Both the position numbers and the translations under genes were made by a program. Under the pieces are notes generated by a model. It was not told the origin of the DNA. It worked only from the letters and a program-made list of their open reading frames with translations, and did not search any database. DNA of 64,000 bases from Lewinellaceae bacterium. Its GTDB lineage: Bacteria; Bacteroidota; Bacteroidia; Chitinophagales; Saprospiraceae. The DNA is taken from contig JACJYE010000009.1 of assembly GCA_020636255.1 (NCBI GenBank), positions 124,001 through 188,000 on the forward strand, written 5' to 3'. Within the stretch, counting starts at the first letter, position 1, and each line of letters starts with the position of its first letter. Positions 1 through 8,388 of this stretch are shown in pieces.

Positions 1-1
1 C

Positions 2-1057
2 GCCCCCACATCCTATGCTCCCTATGCCATCGTTTTTGCGTTGCTGAAACCCTTTAAGCCCGGCCCCGGATGGTTTTTTTATGCCGGGCGCCTGGCAGGG
101 CTGGTTTTCTGGGTGTTTGTCCTATTCCATGCCATCCGCCTGCTACCTTACCATCGATGGGCAATAACGTTCAGCGTTCTGCTGCCCGCTTCCCTATTCC
201 TGCACGCCAGCCTGAGCGGTGATACGGTGATCAATGCCGTTGCCTTTTACCTCATTGCCTGGCTGCTGGCCCTGGCTTTCGACGGCACAAGACAAGAGTT
301 CGGCTGGCGACAGGGAGTAGGCTTGCTGGGGCTTTCGGCAGTATTGTCGTTGGGGAAAGTGGTTTATGCACCACTCATCGCTTTATACTGGCTCATCCCG
401 AAGCGGAAGTTTGGTTCGGCAAAAGATTATTGGCTGTGGGGAGCAGGGTTGATGGCGTTCAACGCCGCCCTGCTTGCCGTCTGGTATTACTACAGCGGCG
501 GCTTGTTCATCCCATACGACGACTACGGCCCTGCTTTTCGCGAGGGCCAGCAGCTCAACCCCGGCGTCGATCCCCCCGGGCAACTGGCTTATATATTGGA
601 GCGCCCCCTGTATTTTGCCCAGGTGGTGGCAGGGTCGTATCTGGACAGCCTGCCGGCTACGCTGGCGCACTATGCGGGCAAGTTCGGCTGGGAGCACAAC
701 TACCTGCCCACACCGTTCATCGCATTATTATTACTGACGCTGCTGGCCCTGGCGGCCTTTGAGCAAGGGGCGCCAGAGGAATTAAACCTGCGCAGGCGGT
801 CGTTCCTCCTTGCCCTGGCGGGTGTAATGTGCCTGGCTTTGGCTACGGTGTTGTACATGCTCTGGCAAGCGGTGGGCGATAGCCGGATCGTGGTGCTGAT
901 GGGGCGTTATTTTATCCCCATCTTTCCATTGCTGTGGCTGGCACTGCCGCAACGGCGGTTTATTTTGCCGCAGCGGCCGCTACAGGGCTGGGCGCTGGCC
1001 TTGCTGGCCGCAACGCTGGCCTGGGGGGCTTGGGCAGTATTGCAGCGGTATTACTAA
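2..1057 (+). CDS. DUF2142-like polytopic membrane protein, 5' end cut off by the window
   Basis: The frame is already open at base 2 and ends with TAA at 1055-1057, so the start lies upstream of the window. The visible ~350 residues are strongly hydrophobic, with about seven to eight likely membrane helices. The middle part, reading NPGVDPPGQL followed by a long loop that ends in GKFGWEHNYLP, and the late GRYFIPIFPL segment resemble the conserved regions of DUF2142 membrane proteins. These are relatives of GT-C glycosyltransferases found in cell-surface polysaccharide loci. The catalytic loop of a GT-C enzyme would lie in the missing N-terminal part, so activity cannot be judged. The gene converges on the MarR gene, with only 2 bp between the stop codons. 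Confidence 0.6.
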   Translation, partial: APTSYAPYAIVFALLKPFKPGPGWFFYAGRLAGLVFWVFVLFHAIRLLPYHRWAITFSVLLPASLFLHASLSGDTVINAVAFYLIAWLLALAFDGTRQEFGWRQGVGLLGLSAVLSLGKVVYAPLIALYWLIPKRKFGSAKDYWLWGAGLMAFNAALLAVWYYYSGGLFIPYDDYGPAFREGQQLNPGVDPPGQLAYILERPLYFAQVVAGSYLDSLPATLAHYAGKFGWEHNYLPTPFIALLLLTLLALAAFEQGAPEELNLRRRSFLLALAGVMCLALATVLYMLWQAVGDSRIVVLMGRYFIPIFPLLWLALPQRRFILPQRPLQGWALALLAATLAWGAWAVLQRYY

Positions 1058-1059
1058 GG

Positions 1060-1515
1060 TTATGCCGCTCCTTCCAGGATCTCCGCGGCAAGGCGGTTGA
1101 AATCGCCCAGCTTTTGTTGCAAAGGAGCAAAGAAACGGCGGTCGGCAGCTTCAACGCGTTGCAGGGCCTGTTGCAAGGCCTGGGCACCTTGAGCCGTCAG
1201 GCTTAGCATCTTGGCCCGCGTGTCTGACGGGTGCGCTTCGCGGGCGAGCAGGTTGCGGCTTTCGAGGCTTCGCAGCACCTTGGAGGCCATCATTTTGTCG
1301 ACCCGGGCGTGTTCGGCCACTTCCTTTTGGGTGACGTCCTCTTTGTTTTGCTTCAGCCAGCCGAGCGTCGCAAGCAGGACGAATTGCGTGTGTGTCAGTT
1401 CCAGCTCCGCCAGCACCTCCCGGATGCGGCGTTGCCACAACATGCTGAGCTGCCAAAGCAGGAAGCCGGGGCTGTCTTCCGGCTTCTCGAAATGGAATTT
1501 TAGATCGCTGGCCAT
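1060..1515 (-). CDS. MarR family transcriptional regulator
   Basis: A 151-aa protein with the MarR winged-helix layout: an N-terminal dimerisation helix (residues ~15-40), a helix-turn-helix around residues 63-95 (VTQKEVAEHARVDKMMASKV), the wing LAREAHPSDTRAKMLSLT, and a C-terminal dimer helix. ATG at 1513-1515 gives the usual family length. It lies 4 bp behind the DinB gene, so the two are almost certainly one transcript. The regulator may control its own operon or respond to a thiol or other small molecule handled by the DinB-fold partner; that link is inference. The ligand is unknown. Confidence 0.88.
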   Translation of the reverse strand: MASDLKFHFEKPEDSPGFLLWQLSMLWQRRIREVLAELELTHTQFVLLATLGWLKQNKEDVTQKEVAEHARVDKMMASKVLRSLESRNLLAREAHPSDTRAKMLSLTAQGAQALQQALQRVEAADRRFFAPLQQKLGDFNRLAAEILEGAA

Positions 1516-1519
1516 AGCA

Positions 1520-2041
1520 TCAGCCGTTTAAAAAAGCCTCGATCCGGGCTTTCTGCCGCAGGTGGTGGCGGAAATGGATGGCGATGAGCTGGTACCACTC
1601 TGTCGCGTTCAGGTAACCCAGGGCGGGATGCTCTATTTTCCCTGATGGCGGGTTCAAGTCCAGCCTGCCTGCTGCCTGGCCGATCGCAGCCCGCAACAGC
1701 GCCGCCTTTTCTTCCAGCTCGGCTTTGCCGGAAGGCTGGGGAACGTTCTCCGCGGTGCGCCGCCCCTTCACCCGGATATCGGCAAAAGCATTGGCCTGGT
1801 AAACGGCTTCGCCGGCCTTGCTTTTTTCACCTTCCCGGGGTGCTTCAGGTGAAAGGCAGGCCTCCATCAGCCGGAGGTGAAAATTCATGGTGTCGTCCAG
1901 CAAGTGGATGTATAGTTGCCCCATCGACCAGCTGTCGGGGGCGGGCTGTTGAACCAGGGCTTCGGGTGTGAGGCTTGCCAGCGCCTGTTCGTAGGCGCTC
2001 AGGCTTTCCATGATGTCGGCTTTGATGTCTGTGATGGCCAT
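1520..2041 (-). CDS. DinB family protein (putative metal-dependent hydrolase or thiol transferase)
   Basis: A 173-aa protein with the four-helix DinB layout. The first helix contains SWSMGQLYIHLLDDT; a later IHFRHHLRQKARIE segment supplies the histidines that, with the first-helix histidine, usually bind one metal ion. Family members are DNA-damage-inducible or bacillithiol/mycothiol-dependent enzymes, and the substrate cannot be told from sequence. ATG at 2039-2041 is preceded by an AT-rich leader. It is the first gene of a two-gene operon with the MarR regulator just downstream. The start is well placed, because an upstream stop closes the frame soon before it. Confidence 0.82.
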   Translation of the reverse strand: MAITDIKADIMESLSAYEQALASLTPEALVQQPAPDSWSMGQLYIHLLDDTMNFHLRLMEACLSPEAPREGEKSKAGEAVYQANAFADIRVKGRRTAENVPQPSGKAELEEKAALLRAAIGQAAGRLDLNPPSGKIEHPALGYLNATEWYQLIAIHFRHHLRQKARIEAFLNG

Positions 2042-2134
2042 AATTAATATTTTGTTGTCGCAAATATAGTAAACGCGACAACTAATTGCAATGATTTTCT
2101 TATTTTACTTCGTCGGAGCTTGTTTTCAGGGCAG

Positions 2135-2165
2135 AAAAAAGCCCCTGGCGGATACCGCCAGGAGC
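2135..2165 (-). terminator. Rho-independent terminator
   Basis: Read on the minus strand, GCTCCTGGCGG and its inverted partner form a GC-rich hairpin (2141-2165) followed directly by six T (complement of 2135-2140). It lies about 50 bp behind the stop of the decayed barrel gene at 2214, so it is probably that gene's old terminator. Confidence 0.8.
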
Positions 2166-2213
2166 ATGAAATGCTGAAACAGCTATAAATAGATATTTGG
2201 GTAGATGCGTAGT

Positions 2214-2330
2214 TTACCTACCCCACGACAGGCCGAAGCGCAGGCCCACCTGTGCGAAAGGGGAGGATAGTTCATTGCTGCCGATGCCGGGGATGTCGTC
2301 GTAAGCGGCCAGCCGGTAGCCGGCTTCCAG
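2214..2330 (-). pseudogene. 3' remnant of an outer-membrane beta-barrel gene
   Basis: The minus strand encodes about 39 residues ending in SSPFAQVGLRFGLSWGR and then TAA (2214-2216). The alternating hydrophobic and aromatic pattern, glycines and an arginine/aromatic end are typical of the last two strands of a Bacteroidota outer-membrane barrel, such as the OMP_b-brl class. No frame continues upstream of about 2335, where the sequence switches abruptly to AT-rich DNA and then to the toxin remnant. A terminator in the right place supports a once-functional gene cut at the left edge of the toxin island. Confidence 0.5.
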
Positions 2331-2412
2331 GCAATCTCTTACAAACAAAGAAAAGTGAAAGCACCCTGTTTTTTAGCTTTTTAACAATGTTTAACCGGCT
2401 GGTGGGGAGGTT

Positions 2413-2615
2413 TTAACGGCTTGTTAGGATGTTTGCATCCAAGTGGCTATTTGATTTGGCTGGTTCGCCCAAAGCATTGGGAAGGCCTTCCGGATTTGCC
2501 CTGGCTGCTTTCTGGGCCAAAGAATGCTCCCAGAGAGCCTGAGGAATCAGATGATGTGCAATGTAGGAGTCTGGCCATAAATTTTGGTAAAACCCGCCCA
2601 ATTCTTTCCATACAG
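2413..2615 (-). pseudogene. Truncated AHH-nuclease toxin tip
   Basis: Minus-strand codons from about 2615 read VWKELGGFYQNLWPDSYIA and then HHLIPQALWEHSLAQKAA, closely matching residues ~658-700 of the toxin encoded at 5762-8134. At DNA level, 2474-2612 and 6022-6160 are nearly the same. The match stops after GLPN, before the FHM..P.NG.PLH.SRH half of the AHH domain, and a stop codon lies directly upstream of the matching part. It can make neither a full toxin nor a full nuclease domain. It lies behind the immunity gene at 2709, as expected for a leftover of tip-swapping recombination. Confidence 0.75.
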
Positions 2616-2708
2616 TTCAGCCCCCCAGTTTATCTGCCCGCCATGGCCCCATTTGAACCGCCCGAAGCCGGCGGTGGGTACAATGATGGGGGGCGTGGTA
2701 TTCTGGTT

Positions 2709-3404
2709 TCAGGCAATCGACTCACCCACCGGATCGAACCGAAAGCCGGTAAGCCCGGCTTGTTCGATGGCGGTTTTCAGGCGGTTGGAGCAGAAAAAGC
2801 CCAGGAGTGGGCCCCTCATTCTAAAAAGGTCGAACTTAATATTTTCCACAAGTATCGCTTTTTTTAAGTGTACTTTGTGCTCCGTATCCCGCAGCGACCT
2901 CATTTCAGAAAGATATTCTTCGAAGCTGTTCAAAGACAAAGGGGCGACTTCTATGGGGCGCATTACGCCTCCTTCATAGTTGAATTCCTTGCGGTGAACG
3001 ATCGCAAAAGAAGAAGCACTCCAGTTAATTAGTTCTGATTGACGGTCGTTGGGCATGTAGAGGATATAATAATTCATGCGTCTTACATTGTGCAACACCT
3101 TTACTTCATACCATTGGGTAGAATCGAGGTATTGATGTTCGAGTAGTTCTTTTGCTTTTGGGCTTAATAAAAGAGTTCGCCCCATGGAAAAGGTGTTTTG
3201 CAGGAGGTCTGTCCGTTTTGCTGCGCTATAAAGTTTAAAGGTTGGAAATTTAAGCTCAAATTCTATTTTTCCGCTTAGCGGTATCTGCGTAAAGGAATTC
3301 TTACCCCAATATTCATAATCTCCGACATATGATTCCATCTGCTGGTTCACATAGCCAATAATTCTTGGATCTACTGAATAGTTTATTTTAAAAAGCTCCA
3401 TCAT
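2709..3404 (-). CDS. Candidate immunity protein (Imm11/Imm43-like), copy C
   Basis: About 231 aa from the ATG at 3402-3404, chosen because MELFKINYSVDP then lines up with the start of the paralogue at 16310; an upstream ATG at 3458 would add 18 residues and overlap the next gene. The C-terminal SNRLKTAIEQAGLTGFRF is the kind of ending seen in Imm11 (DUF1629) and Imm43 immunity proteins of polymorphic toxin systems. There is no signal peptide, so it should act in the cytoplasm, as expected for protection against a nuclease. The last ~110 residues are essentially identical to those of the gene at 16310 while the first half has diverged. No intact cognate toxin lies directly upstream. The family assignment is from memory of the motif. 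Confidence 0.6.
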   Translation of the reverse strand: MMELFKINYSVDPRIIGYVNQQMESYVGDYEYWGKNSFTQIPLSGKIEFELKFPTFKLYSAAKRTDLLQNTFSMGRTLLLSPKAKELLEHQYLDSTQWYEVKVLHNVRRMNYYILYMPNDRQSELINWSASSFAIVHRKEFNYEGGVMRPIEVAPLSLNSFEEYLSEMRSLRDTEHKVHLKKAILVENIKFDLFRMRGPLLGFFCSNRLKTAIEQAGLTGFRFDPVGESIA

Positions 3405-3435
3405 CAATTTAGAAGCAGCTAAAGGAAAAGCCTCA

Positions 3436-4131
3436 TCAAGTTGTATGAATTCGTCCATCCATTATGAATATATTGTTTCCTATTGAAGAGTCATAAAAAC
3501 TGAACCCCGTTTGGCCTGCCCGTAAGAGTGCATTTTTCAATCTTTCCGATATGAAGAAATTTATTTTCCCAATATTTACTCTAAATAGATCGAGTTCAAT
3601 ATCATGTTTCAATTTCAATTTTTTCACACCTATAGAGATGAACTCTTCTTTTTGCCTGACATATTCATCAGACGAACGGATGGAAATGGGTTTGTAATCC
3701 TCCTCAGGATGATTCGCCTTAATAGAGGGAGGAGGAATAAAAAAATCGCTATTCTCAAAATCTATATATGAGTCGTAGTCTTCGTAAAAATGTAAGAAAA
3801 AATATTCATGAGCCAAGTCCTTTTCAGATACAATAGTAGAAAAGCATTGAAACTCGGAAGTTTTAAACTTGTTCAATGTCTCCAAAAAAGCTTTACTGCA
3901 AAGCATAGAAAATGATTTCTTAATACATACGGCATCAAGAATATCTGTCAGTTTGCAGCTCTTTTTCAATATAAACCTGGGCAGCTTAAAATCAGCGTGT
4001 GCTTTTTTTCCACTACGGAGGTTCCATATTGAATACGATTGCCTGAAATTATAGGGAAAGGAAGAGTCAACTTCAATCTGTGGAGTAGTTTTCACCATTT
4101 TGTCTTTTAAAATCAACCCAAAATATTTCAT
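3436..4131 (-). CDS. Candidate immunity protein (Imm11/Imm43-like), copy B
   Basis: A 231-aa cytoplasmic protein, Lys/Phe/Ser-rich and markedly more AT-rich than the chromosomal backbone. Its tail, SERLKNALLRAGQTGFSF, matches the ending of the other four-member set here (2709, 4982, 16310). It lies 141 bp behind the orphan AHH toxin tip (4273-4869) on the same strand, the normal toxin-then-immunity order, so the orphan tip is its probable target. It is strongly diverged from its paralogues in the first 150 residues, which fits specificity for a different AHH tip. Binding to the toxin is inferred, not shown. Confidence 0.6.
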   Translation of the reverse strand: MKYFGLILKDKMVKTTPQIEVDSSFPYNFRQSYSIWNLRSGKKAHADFKLPRFILKKSCKLTDILDAVCIKKSFSMLCSKAFLETLNKFKTSEFQCFSTIVSEKDLAHEYFFLHFYEDYDSYIDFENSDFFIPPPSIKANHPEEDYKPISIRSSDEYVRQKEEFISIGVKKLKLKHDIELDLFRVNIGKINFFISERLKNALLRAGQTGFSFYDSSIGNNIFIMDGRIHTT

Positions 4132-4272
4132 AATTGCAGATATTAAAATTTGAGAGCTGAGAAAATAGTTTTCCTAATGATAGCTATAGCTCGAATGTTA
4201 TGCCACCTCTGTTCAAGAACTCGCAAGTAAATATACCTCCAAATTCGCCCTTAAAACACCTGATGGTAAACA

Positions 4273-4869
4273 TTACCAAGTGTAGTCTATTACAATATCA
4301 TTAATATGTTGATTAGACCCTTCAATAAGATTCTTTAGATAGGTTTGAAATCCTTCAATTGCTACTGCTATTTCGCTTGGGTTCGCATTGGGATACAAAT
4401 CATCTAACTCAGTTAGCAGGGCTTCGATCTGGTTGTTATAATTGTTATGATACCCTAAATGCCGGGAATCGTGGAGTGGTATTCCGTTTCTGGGATGATT
4501 CATATGGAAAGTAAAATTTTTGGATTGGGCTGCCTTTTGAAGAGTCGGGTGGTCCCAAAAATTTTTCGGTAACAAATGGTGTGCCTGAAAATCATTCCAA
4601 TAGCTGCCGCTCATATTTAATATTTCCCTAAATTGACTAGAATTGTTGTGAGAGAATTTTAACAATCCAGAGGGTTCAATCGTGATTTTTAAAATTTTGG
4701 AAACTCCTGGGGCAACTTCAATTGCAATTCCACACCATTTGGCGCCGGTAGCTACCCAGCCTGCAAATGGGATGGCCGCAGCAAAGGTCAAACCGGCATT
4801 AACGCCATCTCCCTCAATGAGATATAAGGCGCCGTTGATCAAGTCGCATAGTTCGCCCGCAACTGGCAC
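4273..4869 (-). CDS. Orphan AHH-nuclease toxin tip with partial pre-toxin leader (silent cassette?)
   Basis: A 198-aa frame starting at MPVAGELCDLINGALYL. Residues 1-45 are nearly identical to the pre-toxin segment of the full toxin at 17082. Residues ~95-198 are an AHH domain: QAHHLLPKNFW, FHMNHPRNGIPLHDSRH, then GYHNNYN. AHH proteins are HNH/EndoVII-fold nucleases used as toxin tips. It has no signal peptide or delivery part. Upstream, 4905-4950 matches two separate parts of the 17082 gene (near 17735 and 17936-17970) joined together, so the leader suffered an internal deletion of about 200 bp relative to that gene. It may be a recombination donor rather than an expressed toxin. Confidence 0.7.
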   Translation of the reverse strand: MPVAGELCDLINGALYLIEGDGVNAGLTFAAAIPFAGWVATGAKWCGIAIEVAPGVSKILKITIEPSGLLKFSHNNSSQFREILNMSGSYWNDFQAHHLLPKNFWDHPTLQKAAQSKNFTFHMNHPRNGIPLHDSRHLGYHNNYNNQIEALLTELDDLYPNANPSEIAVAIEGFQTYLKNLIEGSNQHINDIVIDYTW

Positions 4870-4981
4870 TAATCCACAAACATCGAAAGCGGTGTGGACT
4901 ATTGCCCTGCCAATAAGCCATCATTTCCTAATGAAAGTATGACCTCCAAACACGCTCTTACCTTTCTATTCTTTCATGCAT

Positions 4982-5695
4982 TCACTTAATCGCCTTTTTA
5001 ACGACGCTTTCGCTACAAAAGTCTTCCCCCTGTTTCAATGGAATGATCGACAAGCCTGTTATCTTTTCTTGGATCAAAGCTTCAGCAACTCGTTCGTTAA
5101 TAACCCAAATACTGGGGCCGATGATCGTAAAGAAGTCCAATTGAATGCTGTCCTCCTTTAAGTAGAATTTTTTGGCGCACGTGGTAGACTTCTTATGGGA
5201 CCGATTGAAGATTTCAAATTCTTCAAAACTTCCTACCTGAAATTCCCTTTTTTCACTGGTAGGAGGAGACACCGTAAAGTCATAAGAAGTTAGCTCAAAC
5301 ACCGTCTTGCTGTAGTCCACGTAATCATTTTTATGTTGATATTGATGTATTATTTTATAGGGTAAGTGATTGCCTTGTTTGTCTATCACTATTACATCAA
5401 AGATTTGAAATTCATAGCTTATAAAGTTGATAAGTATCTTTAAAAACTTCGGACTGATTAAGGCCTGGGAGGGGAACAGCGTAATATTACACGATAATAA
5501 ATCTGTCAACTTTGCTCTATACTTCAGTTTAAAAGGAGGGAATTTAATTGGTTGCGTTATTTTTTTTCGTAGAAAACTACTCGTATCTACATATGGGAAT
5601 TCATTGGAATATAGCCCCTCTACCTGAGGAAAGGCAGAACCAATAACTTTCGAATCCATTGACTTAAAGAGAATATAGCGTTTATTCTGGTACAT
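4982..5695 (-). CDS. Candidate immunity protein (Imm11/Imm43-like), copy A
   Basis: 237 aa from the ATG at 5693-5695; an earlier ATG at 5734 is possible, but this start aligns best with its paralogues (ILFKSMDSKVIGS against LFKINYSVDPRIIG). The tail INERVAEALIQEKITGLSI keeps the R..EAL..TG pattern of the family. It begins 66 bp behind the stop of the AHH toxin at 5762-8134 on the same strand, so it is the probable antidote for that toxin. It has no signal peptide and should be cytoplasmic. The DNA is AT-rich compared with flanking genes, a common trait of immunity genes. Confidence 0.6.
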   Translation of the reverse strand: MYQNKRYILFKSMDSKVIGSAFPQVEGLYSNEFPYVDTSSFLRKKITQPIKFPPFKLKYRAKLTDLLSCNITLFPSQALISPKFLKILINFISYEFQIFDVIVIDKQGNHLPYKIIHQYQHKNDYVDYSKTVFELTSYDFTVSPPTSEKREFQVGSFEEFEIFNRSHKKSTTCAKKFYLKEDSIQLDFFTIIGPSIWVINERVAEALIQEKITGLSIIPLKQGEDFCSESVVKKAIK

Positions 5696-5761
5696 AGCTA
5701 TTATTATTTTACAAAGGAAGCTACAAAAAAGCATGCAGCTTCCTCTTGTGGTACATCAAAA

Positions 5762-8134
5762 TTATGGATTTGGGATATCGGGCAAATCCAAATTATTGAT
5801 ATTTGGGCCCGAACTGCTTTGCCCGATCAAATTTTTTAACATGGCCTGCCATTCCGCCAAAGCAGTTGCTGCCTGTTCTGGAGTTGCATCAGGATTATCC
5901 CTTAGCCATTGGTCTAATTTGGCAGTGATTTCATCTGAATACACCTGATGATTCCCAGTATGCCGGCTTGTATGCAATGGCCAACCGTTTGCCGGCATGT
6001 TCATGTGGAAGGGGTCAACCCCATTGGGAAGCCCTTCCGGATTTGCCCTGGCGGCTTTCTGGGCCAAAGGATGCTCCCAGAGAGCCTGAGGAATCAGATG
6101 ATGTGCAATGTAGGAGTCTGACCATAAATTTTGGTAAAACCCGTCCAATTCTTTCCATACCTTACGATAGCTGGAGCCATGGCTAAAGGCAACCTTGCCG
6201 CCTACTTCCCGCCATACAAACCTGCGCATTTTTCCCCCCACAGCCACCGCTTTCTTCAAAAGGCGGGTCGAATTAACAATAATGCCTCCGGGTAATGCAG
6301 CTAATAAACTTGCAGATGCATTAGGTATATCAAATTCGATAGCATAAAACAGGCCATCTGCCGCGTCACAAAAAGCCCCGGGGCCTTCTATAAACCCACA
6401 AAGGCCGAAAAAAAAGTGGAAGGTATCGGAAACCAAGTTATAATGAGCCTGAAGGTTTATACGCCAGGGCCCCCAGCCTGGGTGAAGCTGTTTAAGCAAC
6501 AGCATTTCATCCTGGAGTTCATCAGCTTGTCGAATTGCCTCGGGGCCATCCAGCCAGCCATCAAAACTATCGGGGCAACAATCAGGATTCTCGGGGCAGC
6601 AATCTTCATAGAACTGGGCCAGGATGGCCAGGCTTTCCGGGGCATGGGGGTCTTCAAGTACTCCGGCTTTCGCCGCCAATAAACTAAGTTTGATTGCCTG
6701 GAGTGATACGTCGTTTATTCCAAATTCAATGAGAAGTTCTTGTGCAGCCCAAATCAACTCCGGCCGTTCCAATGCCAGGAACCGGGCCAGGTTTTCATCA
6801 TTCAGCTGGTAATATTCATTGAAAAAATCTACGATGGCATCTTCTGTGGTATAACCCTTAGTGTCGTGGACTAGGCATGCGCAAAATTCTTCTGGATGGA
6901 AATCGAAAAAAAACTCTCCCTCATACGGTACATTTTCACTTGCCTGGTTGACGCAGGTTTGGTATTTGTCCACCATGCTAGTGAAAACCTTTACCAGGGC
7001 ATCCCTGGACGCCTGGTTTGGGAAAAGGGGCACATAGTATAAGCCGTCACTATGGTTCTCATCATAGGTATCCAGAATATCATCAAAGCTTACGGCAACC
7101 CCGGAGGCATTGCCTTGAATAAATAAGTTAATGGCCTGGATCATGTGATTCCCCCAGGGTGAAGCTAATGCCCCATTGGATTGGATGTCATCTCTGAAGC
7201 GCTCCGTTGCCAAAAGCAGAGGGGCAGATTGGCCGGGCTCGTAATTATCCAGGCACTGCTCAAATTGATGGGTTGGGGCAGAATTGAACAGTTGGTTGGA
7301 AAAATAGGAATTGAAGATATTCGGGTTGAGCCCTCCTCCGAATTGAGTGTTATTGAAAAAGCCGCCCCATTCCTGAATAATAGTAGAGTTAATATACAGA
7401 GGCCCGTTTCCAAAATCCCAGGACTGAGTATTGATACCTGCGAAGATATTGCCCAGAAATTCTCCTATGTCCGAGATTATCCCGCCAAGGCCATTAAACA
7501 ATTTCCCAAGCCATGATGGGCCCCACCTTGGGCACACCGGCCCAAGGTCCCGCACCTCTACAGAAGCCAACCTTATGGTGTCGGTAGTCAGGATGCGATG
7601 CGTAAACACCCCGTTTTGCAGAATGCCGGCTTCTCCTAGCGCTCCTTCTTCATCAATTTGAAAGGTTATTCCAGAAAAATCCATAGAAGAGTAAGCCCCT
7701 TCAGAGGAAGAATAATACCCTGCCTCCGGAACAAAATACAGCAACCGCGCTTCTACTCCCCCCTCGCAGCCCCTGTAGATTACCAGGCGCTTAAAAACCC
7801 TGTCTTCGTATTCCCAACCCAAAGAATCCGTAAATGGCGCCATTACTACTTCCTGGATGCCTTTATATTGGACTATTTTGGCTTCAAACCAATCAGGATG
7901 TACGTTGAGTGCATTTAATTCAGAGACTTCGCTGGTATCCCTGTATCCCACTGCAACCGTACTTTTATACCATGCCTGGGCTTCGTTAACTCCTATATTG
8001 AGTGAATAGCTATCCTTGTCAATTAGCCCCTCCCCGGGAATACTATTTTCCGGAACATCCTTCTTGCAAGAACCAAAAATCAAAGCCATGAACAGCCCCA
8101 GCAGGGCCGCCTTCAACAGGTTTCCTGAGATCAT
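5762..8134 (-). CDS. Lipoprotein polymorphic toxin 1 with C-terminal AHH nuclease
   Basis: 790 aa. Residues 1-25 are a lipoprotein signal peptide (LLGLFMALIFGSCKKD, lipid-modified Cys within FGSC). Residues ~25-570 are a cysteine-containing region I do not recognise, possibly exposed at the surface. Around 575-620 lies a glycine-rich hydrophobic pre-toxin segment (FGLCGFIEGPG...). The end, from about 670, is an AHH domain: YIAHHLIPQALW, FHMNMPANGWPLHTSRH, GNHQVY. AHH belongs to the HNH/EndoVII nuclease superfamily, so the target is presumably DNA or RNA of a competitor. No T9SS tail, VgrG, PAAR or RHS part is seen, so the delivery route is unknown. Its candidate antidote follows at 4982. A shared promoter region separates it from the divergent ATPase at 8389. 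Confidence 0.8.
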   Translation of the reverse strand: MISGNLLKAALLGLFMALIFGSCKKDVPENSIPGEGLIDKDSYSLNIGVNEAQAWYKSTVAVGYRDTSEVSELNALNVHPDWFEAKIVQYKGIQEVVMAPFTDSLGWEYEDRVFKRLVIYRGCEGGVEARLLYFVPEAGYYSSSEGAYSSMDFSGITFQIDEEGALGEAGILQNGVFTHRILTTDTIRLASVEVRDLGPVCPRWGPSWLGKLFNGLGGIISDIGEFLGNIFAGINTQSWDFGNGPLYINSTIIQEWGGFFNNTQFGGGLNPNIFNSYFSNQLFNSAPTHQFEQCLDNYEPGQSAPLLLATERFRDDIQSNGALASPWGNHMIQAINLFIQGNASGVAVSFDDILDTYDENHSDGLYYVPLFPNQASRDALVKVFTSMVDKYQTCVNQASENVPYEGEFFFDFHPEEFCACLVHDTKGYTTEDAIVDFFNEYYQLNDENLARFLALERPELIWAAQELLIEFGINDVSLQAIKLSLLAAKAGVLEDPHAPESLAILAQFYEDCCPENPDCCPDSFDGWLDGPEAIRQADELQDEMLLLKQLHPGWGPWRINLQAHYNLVSDTFHFFFGLCGFIEGPGAFCDAADGLFYAIEFDIPNASASLLAALPGGIIVNSTRLLKKAVAVGGKMRRFVWREVGGKVAFSHGSSYRKVWKELDGFYQNLWSDSYIAHHLIPQALWEHPLAQKAARANPEGLPNGVDPFHMNMPANGWPLHTSRHTGNHQVYSDEITAKLDQWLRDNPDATPEQAATALAEWQAMLKNLIGQSSSGPNINNLDLPDIPNP

Positions 8135-8388
8135 TACCCATAAGTTTTTTGGTGAACAATACCATACTACCCTGCCTCCGGGCTATTGCCGGAAGCAGAC
8201 TTAGTGTTCAACTGTTCATATGCTGTTTGACAGAAAGGGAACGAGAGCGCTCTATCTCATTTTTCTGACGCGCCCTGCAATGATAAGGAAGGATTTTTTT
8301 TTTTTTGCAAGGTGTACACGGGTTTTAACATTTCCGGCTGCCGGGAGAAAGCCTGCGTACATGCCCTGAAATTCCGTATCTTTGAGCT
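8135..8388. promoter_or_regulatory. Divergent promoter region, unit 1 (no foldback insert)
   Basis: This 254-bp gap between toxin 1 and the ATPase is paralogous to 13652-14028 and 19386-19734. Conserved parts are the toxin leader, a palindrome AGAGCGCTCT at 8244-8253 that could bind a regulator, a long T/A run, and TATCTTTG at 8377-8384 (Bacteroidota -7 box) only 4 bp before the ATPase ATG. It lacks the foldback insert that the other two copies carry at about 8200. Confidence 0.55.
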
